Shown here one piece after another: positions 35,147 to 43,375 of a stretch of DNA of 64,000 nt. Made by a program: the position numbers and the translations under genes. The stretch is taken from positions 186,001 through 250,000 of the forward strand of contig NZ_JBHSYQ010000006.1 of NCBI RefSeq assembly GCF_042662225.1. The letters run 5' to 3'. This DNA is from Nibribacter roseus. Its GTDB lineage: Bacteria > Bacteroidota > Bacteroidia > Cytophagales > Hymenobacteraceae. Below the pieces are notes generated by a model. That model did no database searches, was not told the DNA's origin, and worked only from the letters and a program-made list of their open reading frames with translations. Position 1 is the first letter of the stretch. Every line of letters starts with the position of its first letter.

Positions 35147-35737
35147 ATGAAACAGAATTACACGCCACTTTTGTTCCTCTTATTTTTTTGTTTAACGGTA
35201 AATCTGTTGCTGGGATGTGTGCCCCAAGCACAAACAGTATCTACAGGTTCAAATGCGGCAACAGGGCAAGGAGGTAAAACAATTGTGTATTTGGTGCGGC
35301 ACGCTGAGAAAAGTACTGAAAACCCGCAAGACCCTGCTTTATCGGCAGAGGGACAGAAGAGGGCAGATGATTTGCTGCAGAGATTAGTGAAAGAGCCGGT
35401 TCAGGCATTGTACGCCACAAAGTACAAACGAACCCAGCAAACACTACAGCCACTGGCGCAGGCAAAGTCACTGCCCGTGCAAATCTATGAGGCCAGCGAT
35501 TTTGCAGGTTTGGCTCAAAGAATCAAAGACAATCACCAAGGCCAAACTGTGGTAGTGGCAGGTCATTCCAATACAGTGCTGCCTATTTTGGAGGCTTTCG
35601 GAGTGAAAAAGCCCATTCAGCAAATAGAGGATCACCAGTATGATTTACTTTTCATAGCGACGCTGCAGGAAGGAGAGGTCATCGACTTGGTCATGACTTC
35701 ATTTGGTGCACCTAGTTCTAAAGCCACAAACAACTAA
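35147..35737 (+). CDS. Histidine phosphatase lipoprotein
   Basis: 196 residues from the ATG at 35147, which begins the signal (LLFLLFFCLTVNLLLGC, lipidated Cys); a GTG 14 codons upstream is unlikely. Phosphatase motif VYLVRHAEKS supplies the nucleophile His, with VVVAGHSNTV as the later His. Periplasmic or surface lipoprotein acting on an unknown phosphoester. Confidence 0.88.
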   Translation: MKQNYTPLLFLLFFCLTVNLLLGCVPQAQTVSTGSNAATGQGGKTIVYLVRHAEKSTENPQDPALSAEGQKRADDLLQRLVKEPVQALYATKYKRTQQTLQPLAQAKSLPVQIYEASDFAGLAQRIKDNHQGQTVVVAGHSNTVLPILEAFGVKKPIQQIEDHQYDLLFIATLQEGEVIDLVMTSFGAPSSKATNN

Positions 35738-35787
35738 TAGCTATAGTTTTCCGGCAGGTTGCAACATCAATTTTATTTTTAGCCCAG

Positions 35788-35829
35788 GCCGTTTTAGGCG
35801 TGTTTTCAAAAAATCACGCCTAAAACGGC
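35788..35829. repeat. P36 palindrome, copy 12
   Basis: Core 35791-35826 with GCC/GGC extension and paired changes GGCGTG/CACGCC, 50 bases after the phosphatase stop. Confidence 0.88.
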
Positions 35830-35978
35830 TTTAGCTTTTAAGTGAGGTGATACCCGTAGTTATTTCTAGCACTGAGAACATAGGTTACAAGGCATTGTGC
35901 CTAGTTTGAAAAAGCCTTAACTCTTTACAATCAGGCTCGTTTCAAGAGTTGATAGTCTGTTACATCAAATTGAATAGT

Positions 35979-36875
35979 ATGGCTGAAGAGATAAATACCC
36001 CAGAGCAGCAAGACCCTAAAGACCAATATAAGAAACCTCCGTTTCCGAAGCAGGAGCAGGAAGTACCAGGTTCAGATGCCGAACTGACTCCTAAAGCTGA
36101 CCATGGAGAAGAAACCTACAAAGGTTCCGGTAAACTGTCCGGTCGTAAAGCAATTATTACCGGCGGAGACTCAGGCATTGGGCGGGCGGTGGCCATTGCG
36201 TTTGCACGCGAAGGAGCTGATGTACTCATTTCTTATCTTAACGAGGAAGAAGACGCCAAAGAAACAGCTAAATGGATAGAGCAGGCTGGCCAAAAAGCTG
36301 TACTAGTTCCGGGTGACATAAGTGACGAGAGCCATTGTAAGAAAATTGTGCAGCGGGCGGTTGAGGAGTTCGGTCAGATTGATGTACTGGTGAACAATGC
36401 CGCTTTCCAGATGGCCAGAAAGTCGCTTCAGGAAATTCCGAGCGAGGAGTTTGACCGTACCTTCAAAACCAACATCTACGCCATGTTTTACCTGTGCAAA
36501 GCCGCGGAGCCGCACATGAAACCGGGCAGTACTATCATCAACACTACCTCAGTCAACGCTTATAAACCTTCGCCTTTGCTTCTAGCGTATGCCGCTACCA
36601 AAGGAGCTATCCAGAATTTTACAGCCAATCTGGCCCAGATAGTAGCGGAGAAAGGTATACGTGTGAACTGCGTGGCTCCCGGCCCTATCTGGACGCCGCT
36701 AATCCCGGCTACCATTCCGCCAGAAGAAATAGAGTCCTTCGGAAAAGACGTACCCCTGAAGCGCCCAGGCCAGCCTGCCGAATTAGCTGCCGCTTATGTA
36801 CTGCTCGCCTCCCAAGACTCCAGCTACATGACCGGCTCCACTATACAAGTTACCGGCGGAACACCTACGATTTAG
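35979..36875 (+). CDS. Short-chain dehydrogenase (YghA-type SDR)
   Basis: 298 residues from the ATG at 35979. A long Pro/Lys/Glu-rich N-terminal arm (QYKKPPFPKQEQEVPG) precedes ITGGDSGIGRAVA, NNAAFQM, NTTSVNAY and the YAATKGAI active site. The arm plus SDR matches the YghA/YhdF group often induced in general stress. Substrate unknown. Confidence 0.87.
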   Translation: MAEEINTPEQQDPKDQYKKPPFPKQEQEVPGSDAELTPKADHGEETYKGSGKLSGRKAIITGGDSGIGRAVAIAFAREGADVLISYLNEEEDAKETAKWIEQAGQKAVLVPGDISDESHCKKIVQRAVEEFGQIDVLVNNAAFQMARKSLQEIPSEEFDRTFKTNIYAMFYLCKAAEPHMKPGSTIINTTSVNAYKPSPLLLAYAATKGAIQNFTANLAQIVAEKGIRVNCVAPGPIWTPLIPATIPPEEIESFGKDVPLKRPGQPAELAAAYVLLASQDSSYMTGSTIQVTGGTPTI

Positions 36876-37450
36876 TTCTGAGTCGCGAGTCTCAAAAATT
36901 AAAACTAGTACCGTACCCTCCTTAGCCTAACCTGCGGGAGCGGGCAACGCAGTGCCAAGGGCACGCAGGCGCTTAGCGGGAGCACGAGATACAGGTTCAA
37001 GTTAGCAGTAGCCACTTCCGCTATGGAACAGTACAAGCTGGCCAGGTGGTAAATTAACTGAAGCCCATACTGTTTGAGCGGCAGCGAGTTTAAGGGCTTC
37101 TTGATTCTTTTGGTTACTTTTCTCATTAAGGAGAAAAGTGACAAACCTAAGCAGGGAGAGAGGCAGACTGGAATAAGGCAGAAGCAGTGGTGGGAGCAAA
37201 AGCAATATAGGTTTTTGGTGAGAACACGCAACAACGGCGGAGGGTAAAGCGGTGGTGGGAGTAAAATATCTGGTAGAATACTGCATCTTCGTTAGATCCT
37301 TCGGCTAGCGCTCAGGATGACCGTAAAAGAGAGGGATCTGGAACAAGTGGATCTACTGGTGTAAACAACCCCCTTGCCCTATTCAAAAGGGGAGTTTCTG
37401 CAGAGGAAAGTAGAAGAGCGATGATAGTTATAAGTTGAAATTAAAATTCA

Positions 37451-37498
37451 GAAGGTGTTTTAGGTCTGGTTTATCAAAAACAGACCAAAAACGCCTTC
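37451..37498. repeat. P36 palindrome, copy 13
   Basis: Core 37457-37492 with flanks GAAGG/CCTTC extending the stem and paired changes GGTCTG/CAGACC. Confidence 0.85.
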
Positions 37499-37510
37499 TC
37501 TTGTATAAAC

Positions 37511-37541
37511 TTGGCAAAAGCCCTTTTATGATGTAGCTTTG
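37511..37541 (+). promoter_or_regulatory. Candidate Bacteroidota promoter of lpdA
   Basis: TTG (37511-37513) as -33 element and TAGCTTTG (37534-37541) as a perfect TAnnTTTG -7, 20 bases apart. ATG follows 26 bases later. Confidence 0.55.
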
Positions 37542-37567
37542 CCAACGTAAACCTTACATCCAGACAC

Positions 37568-38962
37568 ATGGCATCACAATACGATTTGATAGTGGTGGGC
37601 AGCGGCCCGGGCGGGTATGTAGCCGCCATCCGCGCATCGCAGTTAGGTATGAAAGTAGGCGTGGTAGAGAAAGCTGAACTTGGCGGAATCTGCTTGAACT
37701 GGGGTTGTATCCCAACCAAAGCCTTACTGAAAAGCGCTCAGGTTTTTGAATATATCAAGCACGCCAAAGACTACGGAATTAACGTGGCCGAGGCTTCTGC
37801 CGACTTTGGGGCGGTGGTGAACCGCAGCCGCGGCGTGGCTCAGGGCATGAGCAAGGGAATTCAGTTCCTGTTCCGCAAAAATAAGATTGACCATATCTCT
37901 GGTTACGGCAAACTGAAAGGCAAAGGCAAGTTAGAGGTAACTTCTGAAGACGGCAAAGCTCAGACCATTGAGGCAAAACACATTATTCTGGCCACAGGTG
38001 CCCGCTCACGCGAGCTGCCTAACCTGCCTATTGACGGCAAGAAAATCATTGGCTACCGCCAGGCCATGGTGTTAGAAAACCAACCTAAGAAAATGGTGGT
38101 GGTAGGTTCTGGCGCCATTGGCGTAGAATTCGCCTATTTCTACAATGCCATGGGTACTGAGGTAACCATTGTAGAGTTCCTGCCCAACATTGTGCCGGTA
38201 GAGGACGAGGAAGTGTCTAAGCAGCTGGAGAAATCTTTCAAGAAGTCAGGTATTAATGTGATGACTTCTTCTGAGGTGAAGAGCGTAGACACCAGCGGCA
38301 ACGGTTGTAAAGTGACTGTTAATACCGCCAAAGGCGAAGAAGTGATTGAAGCCGATGTAGTGCTCTCTGCTGTGGGTATTCAGACAAACCTGGAGAACCT
38401 TGGTCTGGAAGAACTAGGCGTGAAAGTAGAGCGTGGCCGCGTAGAGACTGATGATTTCTACCGTACCAATGTAGAAGGCCTGTACGCTATCGGTGACATT
38501 GTAAAAGGCCCTGCCTTGGCACACGTTGCCTCAGCCGAAGGTATTATCTGCGTGGAGGCCATTGCCGGTCATCACCCAGAGCCGCTAGACTACAAAAATA
38601 TACCAGGCTGTACTTATTGCTCTCCAGAAATCGCCTCTGTGGGGTATACTGAGAAAGAGTGTAAAGAATTGGGCCGCGAGATTAAAGTGGGTAAGTTCCC
38701 ATTCTCTGCCTCAGGTAAAGCCAGCGCCGGTGGCGTGAAAGACGGTTTCGTGAAAGTAATCTTTGATGCCAAGTACGGTGAGTTCCTAGGAGCCCACATG
38801 ATTGGTGCCAACGTAACCGAAATGATTGCCGAGGTAGTAGTAGCCCGTAAGCTGGAAACTACTGGCCACGAAATAATCAAAGCTGTGCACCCGCACCCAA
38901 CCATGTCTGAAGCAGTGATGGAAGCCGCCGCAGCCGCTTATGGTGAAGTGATTCACTTATAA
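37568..38962 (+). CDS. lpdA: Dihydrolipoyl dehydrogenase
   Basis: 464 residues. FAD-binding VVGSGPGGYVAAIRASQLG, redox-active disulfide Cys42/Cys47 in GGICLNWGC, NAD site VVVGSGAIGVEFAYFY and the C-terminal His-Glu dyad in HPHPTMSE. It reoxidises lipoyl domains of 2-oxoacid dehydrogenases and the glycine cleavage system. No E1/E2 partners lie in the window. Confidence 0.97.
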   Translation: MASQYDLIVVGSGPGGYVAAIRASQLGMKVGVVEKAELGGICLNWGCIPTKALLKSAQVFEYIKHAKDYGINVAEASADFGAVVNRSRGVAQGMSKGIQFLFRKNKIDHISGYGKLKGKGKLEVTSEDGKAQTIEAKHIILATGARSRELPNLPIDGKKIIGYRQAMVLENQPKKMVVVGSGAIGVEFAYFYNAMGTEVTIVEFLPNIVPVEDEEVSKQLEKSFKKSGINVMTSSEVKSVDTSGNGCKVTVNTAKGEEVIEADVVLSAVGIQTNLENLGLEELGVKVERGRVETDDFYRTNVEGLYAIGDIVKGPALAHVASAEGIICVEAIAGHHPEPLDYKNIPGCTYCSPEIASVGYTEKECKELGREIKVGKFPFSASGKASAGGVKDGFVKVIFDAKYGEFLGAHMIGANVTEMIAEVVVARKLETTGHEIIKAVHPHPTMSEAVMEAAAAAYGEVIHL

Positions 38963-38983
38963 GTAACAGCTTATTTATATTGT

Positions 38984-39009
38984 AAAGGCCCGGCATTGTC
39001 CGGGCCTTT
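38984..39009 (+). terminator. Intrinsic terminator after lpdA
   Basis: Ten-base AAAGGCCCGG/CCGGGCCTTT stem with a short loop, followed two bases later by P36 copy 14. Confidence 0.88.
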
Positions 39010-39011
39010 CT

Positions 39012-39046
39012 GTTTTTGGCCCGTTTTAAAAAAATAGGCCAAAAAC
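39012..39046. repeat. P36 palindrome, copy 14
   Basis: 35 bp, immediately after the lpdA terminator, whose T-run it supplies. Confidence 0.8.
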
Positions 39047-39281
39047 ACTTCACCTATCAAATAGGTTAGTTTCATGGGTGTAAGCAGTAGGTTGAATGAG
39101 GGTATTCAAATCTTAAACAGGCTGCTCTTTTTAAACCTTTTTACATTCCATCTGTCCAACCTTACATTCTTGTTTCTGGCACGTCAGCTCGATAACAAGC
39201 AGAAGATTACTTTTTAGTACCAAAGCTTTTCAAATCCGTTATAAGTAAGTCGGAGCTTTTAAATTTTGAGTAGATATCTTG

Positions 39282-41774
39282 ATGAAACTTTTTTTCCCCA
39301 CACTTTACTTTTCCATCTTCCTTTTCTTTTGCAACAGTTTTGCCTTTGCCCAAAACAGAGTACAAGGCAAAGTATCAGGTAGATTACTGGATGCTACCAC
39401 CAAAGCCCCTTTGGGTTATGCCACGGCTGTCTTACTTACGGGTCCAGATTCTACCATTGTGGCCAGTGCCATGGTAGACGGTGACGGTTCTTTTGTACTT
39501 CAGCCGGTAGGTGAAGGGCGGTACACTCTCAGGCTGTCATTAGTTGGTTTCGCCTCTAAATTAATGCCTAATGTTAGGGTGAGCGCGGCAGTGCCGAATG
39601 TAAATCTTGGGTCGGTGACCATGGGAGCCGCCAGCACACAACTAAAAGCAGTAGAAATTGTAGGTGAGCGGGCACAGATTGAATATGGGTTGGATAGACG
39701 GGTATACAATGTGGGGCAGGATCTTTCCAGCGTGGGCGGTACCGCTGTAGATGTGATGCAGAACGTACCATCCGTTACCGTAGACCAGGAGGGTGGCGTG
39801 AGCATGCGCGGAACATCCAACATTACCATTCTTATTGACGGGAAACCCTCTGCCTTGACTAGCATGGGGCTGGAGCAGATACCTGCCAGTACCATTGAGC
39901 GTATAGAAGTCATCACCAATCCATCTTCCAAGTATGACCCAAGCGGAACAGGTGGGGTGTTGAACATCATCCTGAAAAAAGAGAAGCAACAGGGTCTGAA
40001 TGGAGTAGTGTCGGCTAACGCCGGTATGGGCGGCCGTTACAATGCCTCAGCTAATCTTAACTACCGTATTGGGCGGCTGAACCTATTTGGCAACTATGAC
40101 TTCCGGCACGACTTCCGTCAAGGTGAAGGAAGCAGTTTCAGAACCATATTCCGGGAAAGCGGCAATATTTATCAAGAGCAGCAGTCAGTGAGTAAGCGGA
40201 CATTCGGGAATCAGAACTTTCGGTTTGGGGCAGACTATCAACTTTCAGAAACGCAGAGCCTGACAGGTTCAGTTTTGTACCGGCTGGGCTACCGTGAGGG
40301 CGAGGGGAATACCTTCTACCGATTTTTGAACACAGACCGAAGCTTAGACAGCACCTCCACCCGTACCTCCACAGGTTTTGAAGACCGCAACCTATGGGAG
40401 TATGCTTTGAACTACCGCAAAACTTTCGCCCGTCAAGGTCAGGAGTTAACCGCAGATGTGGTTTACAACGAAGAGCGAGAACCGGGCGAGGACGTGTTTG
40501 AACAATATTTCTTTAATTCAGAGGGAGGGCCAAGCACCACTATGCTGCCACTTCTGCAGCGAAACAACGCACTGGAGCAAGAGCGGGAGTTCTCTATTCA
40601 GGCAGATTACGTGCACCCGTTCAGTGAGAAAGGCAAATGGGAAGCTGGGTACCGCACCACCTTTGAACGCGAAGACGCTGACATTTCAGCTACCGACTTC
40701 AATCATGCCACCGGTGTTTTTGAAAATAACATTGGCCGCACGAACCACTTTATATATGATGAATGGGTGCACGCGGTGTACGGAAATTACGGAAATGCCT
40801 TCAAAAGCTTCAGTTACCAGATAGGTGCCCGCGTAGAGCAGACTGAGATCATCGCCGACCAGCGTACGCAAAAACTAAGAAATAGAAACAGTTATTTAAA
40901 CGTGTTCCCTAGCCTGTTTCTGACCCATGAGTTCTCTGAGGAGCAAAAACTGCAGTTCAGCTATAGCCGCCGTATTGACCGCCCTGGCTCTCGGCAGTTG
41001 AACCCGTTCCGTGATATTTCGGATGTATACAACATCCGGCAGGGAAACCCGAACCTGAGTCCGGAGTTCATTGATTCTTATGAGCTGAATTACCTACGCT
41101 TCTGGGACCACACCACCGCCACAGCCAGCGTGTTCTACCGCCAAATGTCTGATGTGGTGCAGTCTATTCAGCAATTGTTAGAAGGCGAAGGAGAGGAGCA
41201 GGTAACCTTTACTACCTACCAAAACTTAGCCCGCGGAGAGTCTTACGGATTAGAACTAACGACCGGTGCCACACTGACACCTTGGTGGAAAATAAACGCC
41301 AACGCCTCGGCTTTCAAGTACACCATCTATGGCGGTGAGGCAGGTTTAGGAAACAACAGCCGTTTTAGCTGGACCAGCCGCCTCAACTCAAACTTCAACC
41401 TGCCCTATAAAACCGATGTGCAGCTTTCCATGAACTATCGGTCGCCGGTGGTAACGGTGCAGGGCGAGCGTTCTGCCTTTTACATGGCCAGTTTAAGCGC
41501 CCGTAAAGAAGTTTTGAAAGGCAAGGGCAATATTATTCTGCGCGTGCAAGATTTGTTTAACACCATGCGTTGGGACTCTTACACCTTTGGCGGCTCCCCA
41601 GAAAACAGAACATTTGAACAAACCAGCCGCTACAAACCGCAAAGCCGTATAGTATTTGTTGGTTTCAGTTACAGGTTCGGCAATAACAATAAAGCTGAAC
41701 GTCGGGAACAGAACAGAGAAGGGGGAAGTGACGCCGGTATACCTGACCGCGAAGTAGGCGGCGGAGAGAATTAA
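39282..41774 (+). CDS. TonB-dependent-receptor-like outer-membrane protein
   Basis: 830 residues from the ATG at 39282. Signal peptide (ending FAFAQ), a carboxypeptidase-regulatory-like domain (VSGRLLDATTKAPLGYATAVLL), a plug (VMQNVPSVTVDQEGGVSMRGTSNITILIDGKP) and a C-terminal barrel of the OMP_b-brl_3 family. Probable importer or surface receptor; ligand unknown. No SusD partner is adjacent. C-terminal tail is Gly/Glu/Arg-rich (REQNREGGSDAG). Confidence 0.87.
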   Translation: MKLFFPTLYFSIFLFFCNSFAFAQNRVQGKVSGRLLDATTKAPLGYATAVLLTGPDSTIVASAMVDGDGSFVLQPVGEGRYTLRLSLVGFASKLMPNVRVSAAVPNVNLGSVTMGAASTQLKAVEIVGERAQIEYGLDRRVYNVGQDLSSVGGTAVDVMQNVPSVTVDQEGGVSMRGTSNITILIDGKPSALTSMGLEQIPASTIERIEVITNPSSKYDPSGTGGVLNIILKKEKQQGLNGVVSANAGMGGRYNASANLNYRIGRLNLFGNYDFRHDFRQGEGSSFRTIFRESGNIYQEQQSVSKRTFGNQNFRFGADYQLSETQSLTGSVLYRLGYREGEGNTFYRFLNTDRSLDSTSTRTSTGFEDRNLWEYALNYRKTFARQGQELTADVVYNEEREPGEDVFEQYFFNSEGGPSTTMLPLLQRNNALEQEREFSIQADYVHPFSEKGKWEAGYRTTFEREDADISATDFNHATGVFENNIGRTNHFIYDEWVHAVYGNYGNAFKSFSYQIGARVEQTEIIADQRTQKLRNRNSYLNVFPSLFLTHEFSEEQKLQFSYSRRIDRPGSRQLNPFRDISDVYNIRQGNPNLSPEFIDSYELNYLRFWDHTTATASVFYRQMSDVVQSIQQLLEGEGEEQVTFTTYQNLARGESYGLELTTGATLTPWWKINANASAFKYTIYGGEAGLGNNSRFSWTSRLNSNFNLPYKTDVQLSMNYRSPVVTVQGERSAFYMASLSARKEVLKGKGNIILRVQDLFNTMRWDSYTFGGSPENRTFEQTSRYKPQSRIVFVGFSYRFGNNNKAERREQNREGGSDAGIPDREVGGGEN

Positions 41775-41793
41775 GAATTAAGAATTAAGAGTT

Positions 41794-41845
41794 GAAGCCC
41801 TGTTTTCGGGCTACTTTAAGAAAAGTAGCCCGAAAACAGGGCTTC
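41794..41845. repeat. P36 palindrome, copy 15 (perfect 24-bp arms)
   Basis: Perfect 24-base arms (41794-41817 and 41822-41845) with a four-base loop; core 41802-41837. Lies between converging genes. Confidence 0.93.
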
Positions 41846-41875
41846 AATTTATGATGCATTATAGGCAGAAGAAGA

Positions 41876-42139
41876 TTATGCCTGCACGTGTTTAACTTTA
41901 ATAATGGTAGTGAGGTAATCGTAAATCTCTGTTACTTCTTTGTCATACAGAAAGGTATTGTAATGGTCAGCAGTGACTTTGCTGACCCGGCAGCCGTTCT
42001 CTACCATAGAGTAAACCACTTCTCTTATGCGTAAAGGATGACCGGCCACGTTGAGCATACAGGTGGCGTCTTGGGCTTCTACCAACAGAAAGAGGTGGTG
42101 GAGGGCATCTTCATCAAAAGAAACATTTTCGTCTGCCAT
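41876..42139 (-). CDS. Small hypothetical protein
   Basis: 87 residues, soluble and acidic at the start (MADENVSFDEDALHHLFLLVE), then VREVVYSMVENGC-like strands and YLTTIIKVKHVQA. ATG and convergent P36 terminator-like site support a gene. No family recognised. Confidence 0.55.
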   Translation of the reverse strand: MADENVSFDEDALHHLFLLVEAQDATCMLNVAGHPLRIREVVYSMVENGCRVSKVTADHYNTFLYDKEVTEIYDYLTTIIKVKHVQA

Positions 42140-42219
42140 GGTGCGTGCTCTGTTTTTTACCCAAACCCCATTTTTAGAGTTTTGGTGCGCAGTTGGAGTA
42201 GTTTTAACGGAGAAAGTAG

Positions 42220-43110
42220 TTAGACTGTTGACTTTTTAGGTTTGCTTACCAAGTACACCCCTCCAAAAATCATGGCTGCATATAAAGCTTTCTGCCACGT
42301 AAACACATCTTTTCCGAAATATACAGAGATCAGAATAGCAAACACGGGCTGCAGGTAAATGTACACGCCCACCAAAGCCGGGCTGGCAAACTTCATAGCC
42401 CAGATGTTGAGCAGGTAGGCCAGAATGGTCATGCCTATGACTACAAATGCAATGGCTGCCCAAATGGAAAGAGGAAAGGTGCTGTAATCGGGGCTGGTGA
42501 CTTGCTCAATGCCAAACGGAATTGAGCCTATAGAGCCAATCAGAAAAATACGACTGACCACCGTAATAGCCTGATACTTGGCCATAAGCGGTTTTACCAG
42601 CACCAGAAAAGCACCAAAGCAGACGGCATTGAACAGAATAAGTAAATCGCCTAGCCAGTTGCCCTGCGCCTGGCCACTGTCTTTGCCCGAAATCAGTAAC
42701 ATAGCGCCTAATCCGGCCAATAGAATTCCCAGCATACGGTTTACCTTCAGTTTTTCCTTCAGAAGAAACGCTGACAGCAGTACCACCATGACCGGCGATA
42801 CCGTTTGAATAAGCGAGGCATTGATAGGCGAAGTCAGGTTCAAACCCGCAAAGAAAGACAGTTGGTTCAGCGTGATTCCGAAGAGCCCACACAGTGCCAT
42901 TCGACCCCAGTCAGCTTTGCTCTCTACCTTCTCTTTGGTAATGAATAAAGAAATAGCACCAAATACCAGCACCGCACTCACCACCCGAATCACAATCAGC
43001 CCGAAAGGGCCTACATACTCGGGCATTATCTCTTTGGCAATACTGTAATTGGCGCCATAAATAAGTGCTACCAGAAAAAGGGCGCTGTGCACCTTTACTT
43101 GTTTGTTCAT
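42220..43110 (-). CDS. EamA/DMT family transporter
   Basis: 296 residues from the ATG at 43110. Ten membrane helices in two EamA repeats, beginning SALFLVALIYGANYSIAKEIMP with the conserved helix-1 pattern, and second repeat FNAVCFGAFLVLVKPLM. Likely exports small metabolites; substrate cannot be inferred. Divergent from the PurF-like gene. Confidence 0.88.
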   Translation of the reverse strand: MNKQVKVHSALFLVALIYGANYSIAKEIMPEYVGPFGLIVIRVVSAVLVFGAISLFITKEKVESKADWGRMALCGLFGITLNQLSFFAGLNLTSPINASLIQTVSPVMVVLLSAFLLKEKLKVNRMLGILLAGLGAMLLISGKDSGQAQGNWLGDLLILFNAVCFGAFLVLVKPLMAKYQAITVVSRIFLIGSIGSIPFGIEQVTSPDYSTFPLSIWAAIAFVVIGMTILAYLLNIWAMKFASPALVGVYIYLQPVFAILISVYFGKDVFTWQKALYAAMIFGGVYLVSKPKKSTV

Positions 43111-43148
43111 GGCTGCAAAGGTAGGCAACAGTGCAGCATGAAGAGGCT

Positions 43149-43184
43149 GTTTTGGAGCTGAAATTCTGAAAACAGGGCTAAAAC
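43149..43184. repeat. P36 palindrome, copy 16
   Basis: 36 bp with weak inner pairing, in a divergent promoter region rather than a 3' end. Confidence 0.68.
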
Positions 43185-43375
43185 ACTCTTGCCTTTAGGC
43201 GTGGTTTGTTTTCTTTTTCCTCACGGGCACGAAACACAACAGAAAATGGTTTTTCCCTTGGAAGCTTTCGTTTTTTTAGCCGTACTTTGTGCCGGAGTTC
43301 TTCTTTGCTACTTATGGCGGAAGGGCTTCTGGAAATCATAAAAAACGTGCTTTCCATACCTAATAATAGTTTATA

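Larger units (their letters stand above)
36876..37567. other. Long intergenic region with dispersed repeats and P36 copy 13
   Basis: No gene I accept. Contains, in order, a GAGTCGCGAGTCTC-like snippet (about 36883), unassigned sequence with accidental open frames, the element GATCCTTCGGCTAGCGCTCAG (about 37298) of a type dispersed in Bacteroidota, P36 copy 13, and the lpdA promoter. Confidence 0.6.
38963..39281. other. Intergenic region: terminator, P36 copy 14 and receptor leader
   Basis: After the terminator and P36 copy the remaining ~235 bases are AT-rich with no gene. The receptor promoter must lie here, but no clear box is visible. Confidence 0.55.

Noticed and set aside
36905..37286. 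Overlapping minus-strand frames in the SDR-lpdA gap
   Set aside because: Low-complexity Leu/Pro/Tyr-rich translations, unlike any protein family, in repeat debris.
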